64,000 nucleotides of DNA, taken from assembly GCF_907164915.1 (NCBI RefSeq), contig NC_061862.1, positions 127,419,641 through 127,483,640 on the forward strand, given 5' to 3'. The translations under genes were made by a program, and so were the position numbers. This document shows, piece after piece, positions 32,752 to 45,139 of the stretch. Numbering within the stretch: position 1 is the first letter of the stretch; every line of letters begins with the position of its first letter. Origin of the DNA: Impatiens glandulifera (taxonomy: Eukaryota > Streptophyta > Magnoliopsida > Ericales > Balsaminaceae). The notes beneath the pieces were generated by a model. The model saw only the letters and a list, made by a program, of their open reading frames with translations. It did not search any database and had not been told where the DNA came from.

Positions 32752-35700
32752 ATGGGGAAATCTAGACCTGATATGGTGAGTCTGAATGGTACAAACTACA
32801 GGCAATGGGAACTGATGATCAGTGATCTGTTAGTTTCAGATGATTTGAATGAAGCATTTGAAAATGAGGGTGTTAGACCTGAGACTACAAAAGAGGCTGA
32901 TTGAAAAAAGATAGATAGAAAGACCTACAACGTTATTCGTTCCTGGGTTGGTGTAAATGTTGTGCACCATGTTGAGAATGAGACTACAACGTATGGTGTG
33001 TGGAGCAAACTTGAAGCTCTCTATGCTGGGAGGTCAACAGGGAATAAAGCAGCACTGGTACGAAGGCTGGTGAATCTGAAGTACATTGATAATAAATCAA
33101 TTGCTGAGCACTTGAATGAATTTCAAAATATTTTGAATCAGCTGAGTAGTATGAAGATAAACTTTGATGATGAGGTGCAAGCACTTTTAGTCCTTAGATC
33201 TTTGCCTGCAAGTTGGGAGACACTTATTATCAGTCTCAGCAACTCAACACCAAATGGTAAAGTCAACATGGCATTTGTCACCAGTTCCTTACTTGATGAG
33301 GAGAATCGAAAGGGGGATAAACCCTCTAAGTCTGATATGTTGGTGGCTGATAGAGGAAGATCAAAAGATAATAGAAGTGGTTCGAGCAGGGGAAAGTCTA
33401 GAAGCAAGTCTAGATCTCCAAAGAAGGATGGTGCTTGCCATTATTGTGGCAAAATGGGTCACTGGAAATATGAGTGCTGGAAATTTAAAAATGATAAAGC
33501 GAAGGGTACAGTGAAGCCCAGAGAAAAGAAAGAACAGAGTGCAGATACATCTGCTTATGCTTCAGATGGTGAACTGACATATGCTTCTAACTGTTAAGAC
33601 TCCTGTCTTAGCACATCTTCAAATGAAACAGCATGGATTGTTGACACAGGTGCCTCATTCCATATAACTCCACACAAAGGTTACTTCCAGTCCTACAAAG
33701 CTGGTGATTATGGTGAGGTTCGCATGGGTAACAGTGGTGTGTCCAAGATAGTTGGTCTGGGTGATGTTAGAATTGAGACAAACATGGGCTGCTTCCTGAC
33801 ATTGAGAGATGTAAGACATGTTCCTGATTTGAGAATGAATTTGATTTCAGCAGGTAATCTCGATGATGGAGGCTACCATAATGTTTTCAGTGGTGGAGCA
33901 TGGAAGCTAAGCAAGGGTTCATTGGTTATTGCACGAGGTAAGAAATGTCGTTCCTTATACAAGACAAATTTGAAAATTGTCTATGATGTGACATATTCTG
34001 TTTTAATGGAGTCATCCTCTAAGTTGTGGCACAAGAGATTAGGTCACATTAGTGAAAAGGGGCTGAATGTTTTGATCAAGAGGAATGAGTTGCTGAATCT
34101 CAAGGATGCTCATCTTGAAAATTGTGAGCATTGCTTGAAGGGTAAGCAGAACAGAGTCTCCTTCAGTAAGTCAAAAGTTGAACTGAAAAAGAATGTCCTT
34201 GAATTGGTCCATACAGATGTTTGTGGTCCTATGAAGATTAAATCCATAGGCGGCGCTTCCTATTTTGTAACCTTCATAGATGATGCATCTAGGAAGGTTT
34301 GGGCTTATGCTATAAAGTCCAAGGATGAGGTTGCAGCAAGGTTTGAGGTCTTTCACAAGCTGGTTGAAAGAGAGACAGGAAGAAAACTGATGAGGGTGCG
34401 GTCAGATAATGGGGGAGAGTACATAGGCTCATTTGATGATTATTGCAAAGAGTAGGGTATTCGACATGAACAGACTGTGCTCAAGATTCCACAACAAAAT
34501 AGTGTGGCAGAGAGGATGAACATAACAATGTTGGAACGGATGAGGAGTATGCTCTCCCATGCCAGGTTAGCTAAGCATTTCTGGGCTGAAGCCATGAGCA
34601 CTGCAGTGTATGTGATCAACCGTTCTCCCTCCAAGCCATTGAATAATAAGTGTGCAGAAAGTGTCTGGTCAGGTAAAGATGTTAATTATGACTATTTACG
34701 TGTTTTTGGTTGCAGAGCTTTTGTGCATGTTCCAAATGATGAGAGGTCTAAGCTAGATGCAAAACCCAGACAATGCATATTTTTGGGGTATGGTGATGAA
34801 AAGTGGGGATACAGGTGTTATGACCTAGTTGATAAGAAGGTTTTGAGAAGCCGGGATGTGGTATTCCTTGAAGATCAGACTATTGAGAATTTTGAAGATG
34901 GTGAAAAGCTTGATTTATACATACGTGACCTTTCTGGTCTTGAGTTGTCTCATGATGTTGAGGAGACAAGGCCACATGTAGCTTCAGACTCAAATAGTGA
35001 TGATGATGTTCCTCAGGGTCAAGCTATAGGCCATGGAAATGATACTAATACTGAAACTGATCTTGGTGATAATGTTGAGGTTGATTTTGAAGTTCAACAA
35101 GAAGATGGAAATCAACAGAATCAACAAACAGAAGTACTTCGGAGGTCTACTAGGGAGAAAAGATCAAGTTTTAAGTATCCTGCTACAGAGTATGTTCTTC
35201 TAACTAATTGTGGGGAGCCTATATGCTCTAAGGAGGCTCTTGAGGATGCTCATAAGAAAGAATAGCTAGCTGCCATGGATGAAGAAATGAAGTTATTGCT
35301 GAAAAATGGCACATATGATCTAGTTGAAAGACCAGAGAATAGAAAAGTATTACAAAATAAATGGGTGTACAAGATCAAGCAAGAAAGTGATGATAGAAAG
35401 ACAAGATACAAGGCTAGGCTGGTTGTCAAAGGTTTTGGCCAGAGGCATGGAATCGATTATGATGAGATTTTCTCACCGGTAGTGAAGATGACTTCTATCC
35501 GGGTGGTGTTAAGTCTAGCTGCTTGTATGGATCTTGAGGTTGAACAACTTGATGTCAAGACTGCATTTCTCCATGGTGATTTGGATGAAGATGTTTATAT
35601 GGAGCAACCTAAAGGTTATAATAAGAAAGGTGAGGAAAGCAAGATGTGCAAACTTGTCAAAAGTCTGTACGATTTGAAGCAAGCACCAAGGCAGTAGGCA

Positions 35701-36775
35701 GTGGTCTCTTCAGTTTGAGTCGTTCATGACCATCCATGGGTACATGAAGACGTCTACAGATCACTGTGTCTTTATGCAAAAGTTTGCTTCTAATGATTTT
35801 ATTATACTTCTCCTATATGTTGATGACATGCTGATTGTTGGGAGAGACAAGCTCAAGATTGCCAAGTTGAAAAAGGATTTGCTAAGTCTTTTGAGATGAA
35901 AGACTTGAGTCAAGCAAGACAAATTCTTGGAATGCAGGTCATTCGTGATCGGGTGAAGAAAATGCTATGGTTATCTCAAGAGAGATATATTGAGAAGATT
36001 CTAAAACGATTCTGTATGGACAAGGCAAAGCCAGTTGCTTGTCCATTGGCTACACACTTGAAAATAAACAAGACAATGTCTCCCAAGTATGAAGAGGAAA
36101 GACAAGAAATGTGCAGTGTTTCATATGCTTCAGCAATAGACAGTCTGATGTATGCAATGATCTGTGACCGGATATAGCTCATGCGGTTGGAGTACTTAGT
36201 CGTTTTCTTTCTAATCCTAGTAAGACACACTGGGAAGCGGTTAAGTGGCTAATGAGATATCTTCGAGGGACCTCCAAATACGCTTTGTGTTATGGTACTA
36301 GAAAGTCACATGTTGAAGGGTTTTCTGATTCAGATATGAGTGGTGATATTGACACAATGAGATCAACTTCAGGGTATTTGTTTACTTTTGGAGGAAGAGC
36401 TGTATCATGGCAGTCTCGTCTACAGAAATGTGTTGTTTTGTCTACTACAGAAGCTGAATATATTGCCATTACTGAATGTTGTAAAGAAATGAGATGGATG
36501 AAAGAATTGTTGAAAGAAATTGACATTGCACAAGACATATTTGTGGTGTTTAGTGACTAACAGAGTGCTATACATGTGAGAAAGAATCCAAGTTTCCATT
36601 CACGTTCAAAATACATCCAAAGAAGGTACCATTGGATCCGTGAAGTGCTCGAGAAGAAGGAGTTATACTTGGAGAAAGTGCACACAGATGAGAACGAGTC
36701 AGATATAATGACAAAGAGCTTGCCAAGAGGAAAGCATGAGATATGTTGTGCCAAAGCCGGAATGGTTCTGGCATA
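32752..36775 (+). pseudogene. gag-pol: Copia-3 gag-pol, several stops and frameshifts
   Basis: I take the ATG at 32752 (MGKSRPDMVSLNG), not the longer frame from 32665. Gag has a TGA at 32902 where Trp is expected, and an intact knuckle C-x2-C-x4-H-x4-C at 33435-33476. A TAA at 33595 follows, then protease (IVDTGAS, 33640), integrase (LWHKRLGH at 34024; DDE residues in HTDVCG about 34210, SDNGGEY about 34404, NSVAERMN about 34500), RT (LDVKTAFLHGDLDE at 35549, LLYVDDM about 35812) and RNase H (FSDSDMSGD, STTEAEYIA). Further breaks: TAG 34453, TAG 35263, a 7-bp duplication near 35690, a one-base loss near 35885, a loss near 36170 and TAA near 36558. Active-site residues survive, so breakage is recent. 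Confidence 0.93.
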
Positions 36776-36834
36776 AGCGTCACGATGATGAATGTTTATA
36801 GCAACATTCTCCCATGGCTCGGAAGGGGGAGAAT

Positions 36835-37337
36835 TGTTGGTGTTCCTTGCCATTGCGGGCGGGTTTTAAATTCTGGGTAAACGGGTCAGGGTTTTCTCTT
36901 ATGAAAACGGGTTAGAGTATAAATACTTTTTTTGGGTATTTTTCTCATAACAGAGCAAATAGAGAGAGAGTGAATTACAGATCTAGGGTTTTCTGGTTTC
37001 TTTCTTCTTCTTGTTCTTTGGTTGATCCAGAGTGAGAGATTGGGGGAGCTTTTGATTGTGGAGTAGTCCAATCATTCCTAGTGTAATCACTTCTTTCATT
37101 TGAGAGCAGGACATGTAAGTTTCTACTATTGACATTTGTTTGATTTAGTGAAACTTATCCCTCCCGTGGACGTAGGTCGATTTTGACCGAACCACGTATA
37201 TTCTGTTGTCGTTTATTGGTTTGTGCTATTTCAGTTTTTTGGTAATCTGTTTATCGTCATAGACGATTTAAAATCTGATTTGCTACAGGTTTTGATTTCT
37301 AAGAAGATCCATAGTTTTGCTGTTGCAAAACCCAACA
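36835..37337 (+). repeat. 3' LTR of Copia-3
   Basis: 503 bp preceded by the polypurine tract GGAAGGGGGAGAA (about 36821-36833). Matches 32112-32614 with about 15 substitutions and no indels. Confidence 0.93.
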
Positions 37338-37342
37338 AATTC

Positions 37343-37684
37343 TTCCACAACGGATTCCATTTCCTCAAACAAACAAGAAATATATAAAGAGTTCTTTTTC
37401 CAAAAACCGCATTAGCCCTCTTTTATTTCCAGCCTCTCAAAAATAAATTAGGTTACAATATTCTAAAAAAAATGGTTTGATATCACCTATTCAGAAATCC
37501 GTACAAAAATAGAGTAAAGTAATAAATACAAGATATAACAATGTTCTGCAAACAAATGCATACAACCTCGATGTCTCTCAATCCTATATATATTTTATGA
37601 AATATTAATAGTCCAAGTAGTTCTTATTTACCAAGTTTTTATTTATTAAAGTACATCAATAATCATAAATATTAAACTATTATT
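37343..37684. other. short intergenic stretch between Copia-3 and Copia-4
   Basis: AT-rich DNA with no recognised feature. It contains ACATCAATAATCATAAATA near the Copia-4 target site. Confidence 0.5.
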
Positions 37685-37689
37685 ATTTA

Positions 37690-38000
37690 TGTTGGGTTTC
37701 TTTGCCTAGAATATTCTTTTTGTATGATTGTCCCACATCGGAAGATGATGGGAGTTGGGGAAGTTTCTTAGTGTATAAAAGAAACTCTCTCCTCTTTGGT
37801 TCATTGCACCCAATATTTGTTAGTTCTCTTTTGAACTATTCTGAGTATCTGTAATTCGTGTTAACGATTATAGTGAAATGTTTTTCAGTGGCTCTGCCCG
37901 TGGATTAGTCAGCAATTTTGCTGGATACCACGTTAAATCGGGTGCCGTTTTCATTCTGTCTTTTACTATTATTATCATTGTTCTTGCATCCGTTATAACA
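37690..38000 (+). repeat. 5' LTR of Copia-4
   Basis: 311 bp with TATA box TATAAAA at 37774-37780. Primer site TGGTATCAGAGC at 38004-38015. Confidence 0.93.
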
Positions 38001-38054
38001 AACTGGTATCAGAGCAGGGTTGTTTAGATCCGCTCAGGCAAGAACGATGGTTGA

Positions 38055-39085
38055 ATGTAAAAGTTTTGAAAGCCGACAAATTTACTGGGAGGAATAGTTT
38101 CAGTTTGTGGCAGATCAAGGTCCGGGCATTGTTGAAACAACACGGCGTATGGGCTCCCTTGATGAAGCCTGCACCTGTCCCGCCACCTGCTGATATGAAG
38201 TCTTTGGAAGAAAAGGCACACTCAACATTGCTCTTGGCTTTGGCAGACGATATCATTACTGAGGTGGCTGAGGAGGAAACCGCTACTGGTTTGTGGTTTA
38301 AGCTGGAGACTTTATATATGAAGAAGAGCTTAACCAACAAGTTGCTTTTGAAGCAACGTCTGTTCAGTCTGCGTATGCAAGAAGGTACACCTCTTAGAGA
38401 CCATCTAGATCAATTAAATGCAATATTATTAGATCTGCGTAATATTGATATTAAGATAGATGATGAGGATGTTGCCTTGATTCTGTTAGTTTGTTTACCA
38501 ATATCATATGAAAACTTTAGGGAGTCTTTCATTAGTGGTAAAGATTCATTGGTTTTCGAAGGATATAGGATCTGGTCCCCTTCTGAAAGGAGGGTTATTC
38601 TGAGTAGGAATGTTGTCTTTGATGAAAATTTCATGCTTAACCCAACGGTGAAGTTCACCATTCTGGTAGATTGTGGTGTCGAGAAACAGGTGGAGCAAGA
38701 AATGACTGAGGCTAGTTGTGAAGCAGAGGAGAGTTTTTCTCAACCACTTTCAGTGGTAGATTTTCCAGTTGCTCCATCATCATCTGTAGAACATCAAAAT
38801 CTAGCTCTTAATCGCCCTAGAAGAGCTAATTTTGGTGTACCTCCTTCAATGTATGGCTATGAGGACATGGTTGCCTATGCTTTACAGGTTGCAGAGGAAG
38901 TGGATCCTCATGAGCCATCCACCTACAAGGAAGCTGTTATGGGTACTGAGTCTGTCCAATGGCTTGCTGCCATGGAAGATGAGATGACGTCACTTCAAAA
39001 GAATCAGACTTGGGAATTAGCTAGAATACCACCAGGGAGGAAGGGTTGTCACCATCTGAGGGGGTCAAGTATAAAGCCAGGTTAG
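38055..39085 (+). CDS. Copia-4 Gag fused to post-integrase linker and RT start
   Basis: One uninterrupted frame of about 340 codons. Residues 1-175 are a Copia Gag (ADKFTGRNSFSLWQIKVRALL, LWFKLETLYM, LRDHLDQLNAILLDL). At about 38545-38580 it passes without a break into GYRIWSPSERRVILSRNVVFDE, the linker that normally follows integrase, and then into the segment before RT (MEDEMTSLQKNQTWELARIPPG). The join removes the zinc knuckle, protease and integrase core while keeping the frame. The frame has no ATG at its start: the nearby ATG at 38047 is in another frame, so a small indel has hit the N terminus. Product role unknown; it could still form or poison particles. Confidence 0.75.
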
Positions 39086-40329
39086 TTGCTAGAGGGTTCA
39101 GTCAGAAAGAGGGAGTGGACTATAATGAGATATTCTCACCAGTAGTCAGACATACTTCCATCAGGGTGCTACTTGCTATAGTTGCACATCAGGACTTGGA
39201 ACTCGAACAGCTAGACGTGAAGACAGCTTTCTTACATGGAGAGTTGGAAGAAGAGATATACATGACTCAGCCAGATGGTTTTCAGGAACCTGGAAAAGAA
39301 GAATATGTTTGCAAGTTGAAGAAGTCTTTATATGGACTAATACAGTCCCCGATGCAGTGGTATAAGCGGTTCGATAGCTACATGTTTAAGATTGGCTATT
39401 CAAGGAGTCCGTATGACAATTGTGTCTACTACAACAAGCTCAAAGATGGTTCCTTCATCTATTTGGTATTGTATGTAGATGATATGTTGCTTGCTGCTAA
39501 GAAAATTCTGGTAATGGAGATCTACAGAGATAGAAGTCATAAGAAGTTATTCTTGTCACAGAAGGGGTATATTCAGAAAGTTCTATCAAGGTTTGGAATG
39601 GCTACTGCTAAGCCCATTGATACTCCTAGTGCTTCAAATGCACATTTTTCTGTAGCATTTGCACATAAATCATCTCAGGAAAAGGAATACATGTCAAATG
39701 TTCCTTATGCTAGTGCAGTGGGAAGCTTGATGTATGCTATGGTCTGCACTAGACTGAATCTTGCACATGCTGTTAGTGTTGTCAGTAGGTTCATGGGAGA
39801 CCCTGGTAAGGAATACTGGCAAGCAGTGAAGAGGATTTTCCGCTACCTCAGTGGTACATATGATATTGGTCTCAGTTATGGTGGTGATAGTCAGTGTCTA
39901 GTATCTGGTTACTCAGATTCTGACTATGCTGGAGATGTAGACAGTAGAAGATCGATGACCGGTTATGTATTCACGCTTGGTGGTTCTGTTGTGAGTTGGA
40001 AGGCTACTCTGCAGCCGACAGTAACCTTGTCTACTACAGAGGCAGAATATATGGCCTTGACAGAAGCTGCTAAGGAGGGAATCTGGTTGAAAGGATTGGT
40101 TAGTGACTTGGGTCTACAACACGATCAGGCTTCAGTGTACTGCGACAGTTTGAGTGCAATATGCTTAACCAAGGATCAAGTTCACCATGAAAGAACAAAA
40201 CACATTGATGTGAGGTACCATTTTCTGAGAAGTGAGAAGAGGATCAAGGTAAACAAAGTGGGGACTGCAGACAATTTAGCTGATATGTTTACCAAGCCGT
40301 TCCGCATAGCAAGTTTCAACACTGTTTGA
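39025..40329 (+). CDS. Copia-4 reverse transcriptase and RNase H
   Basis: An open frame of about 430 codons, out of frame with the Gag fusion and overlapping its end. It has RT motifs KYKARLVARGF, QLDVKTAFLHGELEE (about 39207) and LYVDDML (about 39470), then RNase H motifs GYSDSDYAGDVDSRRS and LSTTEAEYMAL, and the Copia end HIDVRYHFLR. Two pieces are missing from RT: the KWVFK-type stretch just before KYKARL, and about 25-30 residues between LLAAK and KILVMEIY. The latter lies at a repeated AAKK-type word. The upstream frame has no ATG, so expression would need a frameshift from Gag. Catalytic Asp residues are intact, but the deletions make activity doubtful. Confidence 0.8.
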   Translation, partial: NTTREEGLSPSEGVKYKARLVARGFSQKEGVDYNEIFSPVVRHTSIRVLLAIVAHQDLELEQLDVKTAFLHGELEEEIYMTQPDGFQEPGKEEYVCKLKKSLYGLIQSPMQWYKRFDSYMFKIGYSRSPYDNCVYYNKLKDGSFIYLVLYVDDMLLAAKKILVMEIYRDRSHKKLFLSQKGYIQKVLSRFGMATAKPIDTPSASNAHFSVAFAHKSSQEKEYMSNVPYASAVGSLMYAMVCTRLNLAHAVSVVSRFMGDPGKEYWQAVKRIFRYLSGTYDIGLSYGGDSQCLVSGYSDSDYAGDVDSRRSMTGYVFTLGGSVVSWKATLQPTVTLSTTEAEYMALTEAAKEGIWLKGLVSDLGLQHDQASVYCDSLSAICLTKDQVHHERTKHIDVRYHFLRSEKRIKVNKVGTADNLADMFTKPFRIASFNTV

Positions 40330-40399
40330 ACTTGCTCAATGTTAGAAGCTGTTGATTGCCCTTGAAGGGGCAAGACCTGAGGCAGAGCAGGTCACATCT

Positions 40400-40700
40400 G
40401 GGCATTTAGTGTAATGCATCTGTTTTGTTTATTTGGGCATTCAGTGTAATGCATCTGTTTAGTTTATTTGGGCATTCAGTGTAATGCATCTGTTTTGTTT
40501 ATCTGGGAATTCAGTGTAATGCATCTGGCACATCTGGTATTTAAAGTACATCTGGTGCATCTGGCACATCTGGTATTTAAAGTACATCTGGTGCATCTGG
40601 CTATCTGGGAAAATATATCTGGGCATTCAGTGTAATGCATCTGGAACATCTGGTATTTAAAGTAAATCTGGTGCATCTGGCTATCTGGGAAAATATTCAA
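40400..40700 (+). repeat. 35-bp and CATCTGG-type tandem repeats in Copia-4 3' untranslated region
   Basis: Units of GGGCATTCAGTGTAATGCAT plus CTGTTTTGTTTATTT recur at 40400, 40435, 40470 and (partial) 40505, exactly 35 bp apart. They are followed by repeats of CATCTGGCACATCTGGTATT and AAAGTACATCTGGTGCATCTGG. The array ends just before the purine-rich GGTGGAGAT and the 3' LTR. Confidence 0.88.
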
Positions 40701-40715
40701 GTCAAGGTGGAGATT

Positions 40716-41026
40716 TGTTGGGTTTCTTTGCCTAGAATATTCTTTTTGTATGATTGTCCCACATCGGAAGATGATGGGAGTTGGGGAAGTTTCTTAGTGT
40801 ATAAAAGAAACTCTCTCCTCTTTGGTTCATTGCACCCAATATTTGTTAGTTCTCTTTTAAACTATTCTGAGTATCTGTAATTCGTGTTAACGATTATAGT
40901 GAAATGTTTTTCAGTGACTCTGCCCGTGGATTAGTCAGCAATTTTGCTGGATACCACGTTAAATCGGGTGCCGTTTTCATTCTGTCTTTTACTATTATTA
41001 TCATTGTTCTTGCATCCGTTATAACA
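40716..41026 (+). repeat. 3' LTR of Copia-4
   Basis: 311 bp; differs from the 5' LTR at two positions that I can find (near 37827/40859 and 37892/40918). Confidence 0.93.
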
Positions 41027-41031
41027 ATTTA

Positions 41032-44000
41032 TAAGGTCATTAAAAACTTAAAAGTCCACTACAATATAAATTTTAATAAGGTATGAGCTCAAAAACCCAA
41101 AATTAATAGCCTATAATTCATAATTTGCTATCTTTGGAAGGACATTAACACTACAATCGAGAGAAAAGCAAGGTATTTTATTTCTTTATTTTCTACATAA
41201 CCCAATATAAGGATCTGAGTTGTTTTTGAAAATTGGAAAGATCAAGGGATTGTCATTTCTAGATTGTCATAGAATTGGTCCATCATCTACTTCTTAACAT
41301 CTCACATGTTCATTTTTCTGGGTCATAGATTTATGGGATATGTGATGATGTCAACTAGGTTTAATAATTGTTGAAGGAAGAATCTTGGATTCTACCTTAA
41401 GAGGGTGCAATGTATTGGGATAAGATTTAATATTGTTGATGAATTTATGAACTTTTTTTTTGGAGAAAGTTTTTTTTTAAGTGTGAAATAAAATTGAATT
41501 AACCATCTTCCAAGAAACCACTTTAATCACTTACTTATATTACATTACAATTGAATTATCTTTCTACCTACTTAGAAAGTCTCATGCAATATTGTAGATT
41601 AAAGGGACAAATAAACCTACTAAACTAATCAATTTTTTACTGAATGGTGTTGAACATAATAAAATAAAAACCACTAAATTGGTATATAAATTGATATCCT
41701 TTAAAGAAAACAGAACCATACTAGTTCGGTTTGTCAGACTGCATATCGGTCAAGACTGAAAAAAATTGAAAGAATTATTTAAAAATACATTTGTATTAAT
41801 TTAAATTTACTTTTAGAAAGATTTACAAGATTAGACTTTTAGAAAATAAAATTAATTAAGAAATTGAAAAGTTGTCTAAAAATCTAACAATTATATGGAA
41901 ATTTAAGAAACATGAATTTTAAAGGTCTATTTATTAGTAGTTATTATTATTTTTTATTTAATAGTTTTTATCCTATTAATTATAAATAGAATAGTTATAC
42001 AAGAGAAGAAACAAATGAAAATAAAATAAAATAAAAACTCTCATCTTTTCAATTTTATTATTCTTCTTCAGACCGTATATGAAGAGCCACCAACTTATAA
42101 CCTTTAGTACTGTTAAATTAAACTTACATTAACCAAAATAAAACCAATTCTAATAATTTTTTTTGTATTTATTATAAAATACTTTATTTCTATAAATTTT
42201 ATATAACCAACCAAGTATTTAACCTATTAACCGAATCTCTTTATTTATGTCCAACGTTATATAGTAATTTTTATATTATAGAATTATTTAAATAAAAATT
42301 AAATTGTAAAACCCAACCTAACTACAACTATAATGTAAACCTGTGATCTTTTTTAATTTGTTTTCGAGAATTTGTTTTCAAAATTTTTTCCTTCTTTATT
42401 GTTGCTTTCTTCCTTGAAATTGATCAACATGATACGATCGATTTTGCAACCCGCACAAATCTTGAATGAAGTAAGTTGATTACTTTAAAAAAAATTGAGT
42501 AAAATATATCTCCAATCATGTTGCTAAAATCAATTACTCCTTCACGTACAATGAGCAACTTCCACACGTCATGATCTCAAGGGTAATAAGGTAAAATTGT
42601 ACAGGCTACTTCTGTTCTTCATTCAAATTCGATATCATGGTATTATTCCAGCTGCATTATTCCTATTTAATTTGTTCCAGCTCTCAAAGCTACAGGATCC
42701 GAATCATGTCACCATCTAACTATCTGTGAGTTGTAATTATTAAGATTTGATTTATCATTGAATGGGACAAACATTCTTTTGTCCATATGTTGGTTATTAT
42801 TGTCATTGCCAGCATTTCTAATTCCATAGTATGCAATGAAGTCGCTTAGCCGCGTGTGAATCTGTTTTTAGCATTTAATCATGTATTTTCCAGGTCGAGT
42901 GTGTCCCACTGGAAATCATAATCCATTTAGAATACAAATCTATATATTTCATATTACTCCTCCAGTGGATAAGAGTTAATTAACTTCATACATACAACTA
43001 CGACAATCTAATAATGAATCTATGTCGAACTACAACATATATACATATGTCGAGCATACGTCTTCATCATACCACGAAGATCAAAGGTAATACAAATAAT
43101 ATTGCTAACACCCGCGACTCATGGACCATCAATCAATAACCAAAGACATGAGCAAGAGTTGGAAGATTACAAATGAATTAATCTTGATTAAATATAAATT
43201 TCCTTAACTAGTAGGACCGTATGAGATTTTAAATTTCCACTAATTATAAGGTTTTATTAATATATAAGAATGTTAATAAATTTGAACTATTCAACTAAAG
43301 TGTGACTACTGAAAATGTTGGATATGCCAGATATGCTTAGGTAGGAGTAGGGCCTCTTATTTTATTTTTTTTCCTTTTTATTTTCATGGCTCTTTGTCCT
43401 TCTACCAAGCTCGGGGATCCATGTTGTCGCTGGGATTTTTTATTTATATTTTCCTATGATATCTTTTAGTGTAGATTTAGTAACACTATAATTGGAATTT
43501 TAAAAATTGAAATTTGAAGATTTAATTTCAACTTTTTCTTTTAAGATTAAATTTAAGAATTAGAATTGCAATTAGATTTTAAACGATATATTGATTTATG
43601 GGTTGACTTGTTCACAAAATTTGAAGCGAATTAATTTTAAAAAATAAGTATAAAAATAATGTGTGGAATAAGAGTCTAACAAATTAAGATAACTTTTATA
43701 TTTAAAATTTAAAAATATTTTTATAAACCTATTTCGATAAAACATATAATATTTTTTTTATTAATTTCTTATAAGTTTATTCTGTTTTTTTGGTCTTTAA
43801 GAATGATTTTTTTTAATGTGAGTGGAATGATTTATTTTGAATTGTTAATCTTACAAATTATATTTAAAATTATAAATATAAAAAAAATCTTAAATAATTT
43901 AATATTTAAACGTTAATCTACACAATAAAGATCAATAAAAAAACTATTATTAAAGTTATAGGAAAAACTAAGGATAATTAAATATGTGAATGAGACGATG

Positions 44001-44168
44001 AAATGATAGTTTTTCGAAATGATAAGATGTGTGTCACTGTCAATAGATGTCGACTAAAATAACTTTAATTTTGTAAGAAATATTGAATATTAAATTTTTT
44101 TACTACATTTTTAAAATTTTGAATATTATTTATTTATAATAAAAATTCAATAAGTAAAATAAACTTTT

Positions 44169-44203
<35 letters not shown>

Positions 44204-45103
44204 CAAAAAAAAATTCACATAATATAATTAATAGGTAATATATCTATTCAAACAATTAAAAAATATATTTCACACTATAGATAATATTTGTAATTTTAAT
44301 TTATAATTTAACACTATAGGTAATATTTGTAATTTTAATTTATAATATAATTATAGATATGTATATTTTTTTATAAAAAATATTATAATATTAAATTATT
44401 ATTGTTAAATAAAAATAACATTTAATATTACTGTGTAAGAAAGTATAATAATTATATTCTTTTAAAAAATATATTATTAAATAGAGAAACTCAAATAAAA
44501 TAAATATAAAAAAGTTTTGAAAAAATAAATTAAGAATAATTAAAAAAATTGAATAATAAAATAAAAAAAAATATTTAAACTAAATAATATTAAAAATATA
44601 TTAAATTGTAGAGGTTAACTACATGTATTTTAATTAATGTTTTTTTTTCGAATGTAGGAATGTTAATAATCAGTTTTTTTTAAATTTTTTATTGTCATCT
44701 TTAATAATAGATAGAGTTTTAATTTTCGACTCTCTCACTTTTGTGATTTTATTGAAATAATTTTAACCATTTTTTGAATAAAAAAATAAAAAATGATGCC
44801 CTGTAGAATTAAAAAAAATGATTAATTTTAAAATTAACTCAAAGTTTAAAAAGAAAAATATCATTTACCATTTACTTATTTATTTATATATTAATTTTAA
44901 ATATTTTATAATATTTGTCCATTGTATATTAAAAAATATTATTTTATTAAAAAAAAAAACATTAAGTGTATTAATTTATTTTTGTATTTTTGGTAAATGT
45001 CATATCTTATTATTAAATATTGTTCATAAAAGTTAAAATCAATAAAATAAAATATATTGTAAATGAATTGATTAAGTGATATCTATATATATATATATAT
45101 ATA

Positions 45104-45139
<36 letters not shown>

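Larger units (their letters stand above)
32112..37337 (+). mobile_element. Copia-3: nearly complete Ty1/Copia element
   Basis: 503-bp LTRs start TGTTGGTGTTCCTTGCC and end AACCCAACA, flanked by the target duplication AATTC (32107-32111, 37338-37342). All domains are present in Copia order. By eye the LTRs differ at about 15 of 503 positions (3%), so insertion is fairly recent, yet the coding region already has several stops and frameshifts. The domain set and spacing suggest the Tork group. Confidence 0.95.
37690..41026 (+). mobile_element. Copia-4: young, internally deleted Copia with gag-RT fusion
   Basis: 311-bp LTRs start TGTTGGGTTTCTTTGCC and end CGTTATAACA, with target duplication ATTTA (37685-37689, 41027-41031). 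The two LTRs differ at about 2 of 311 positions, so this is the youngest element in the window. The 3.3-kb body lacks the zinc knuckle, protease and most of integrase; Gag is joined in frame to the post-integrase linker. It probably moved using enzymes from a full-length relative. Confidence 0.94.

Noticed and set aside
39025..39085. Programmed frameshift joining Copia-4 Gag fusion to RT
   Set aside because: The overlap exists, but no recognisable slippery site is seen, and a small deletion in the KWVFK-type stretch explains the frame change better.
43400..43440. AAGCTCGGGGATCC resembling a cloning-vector polylinker
   Set aside because: Only about 14 bases match loosely and the flanks are ordinary AT-rich plant DNA.
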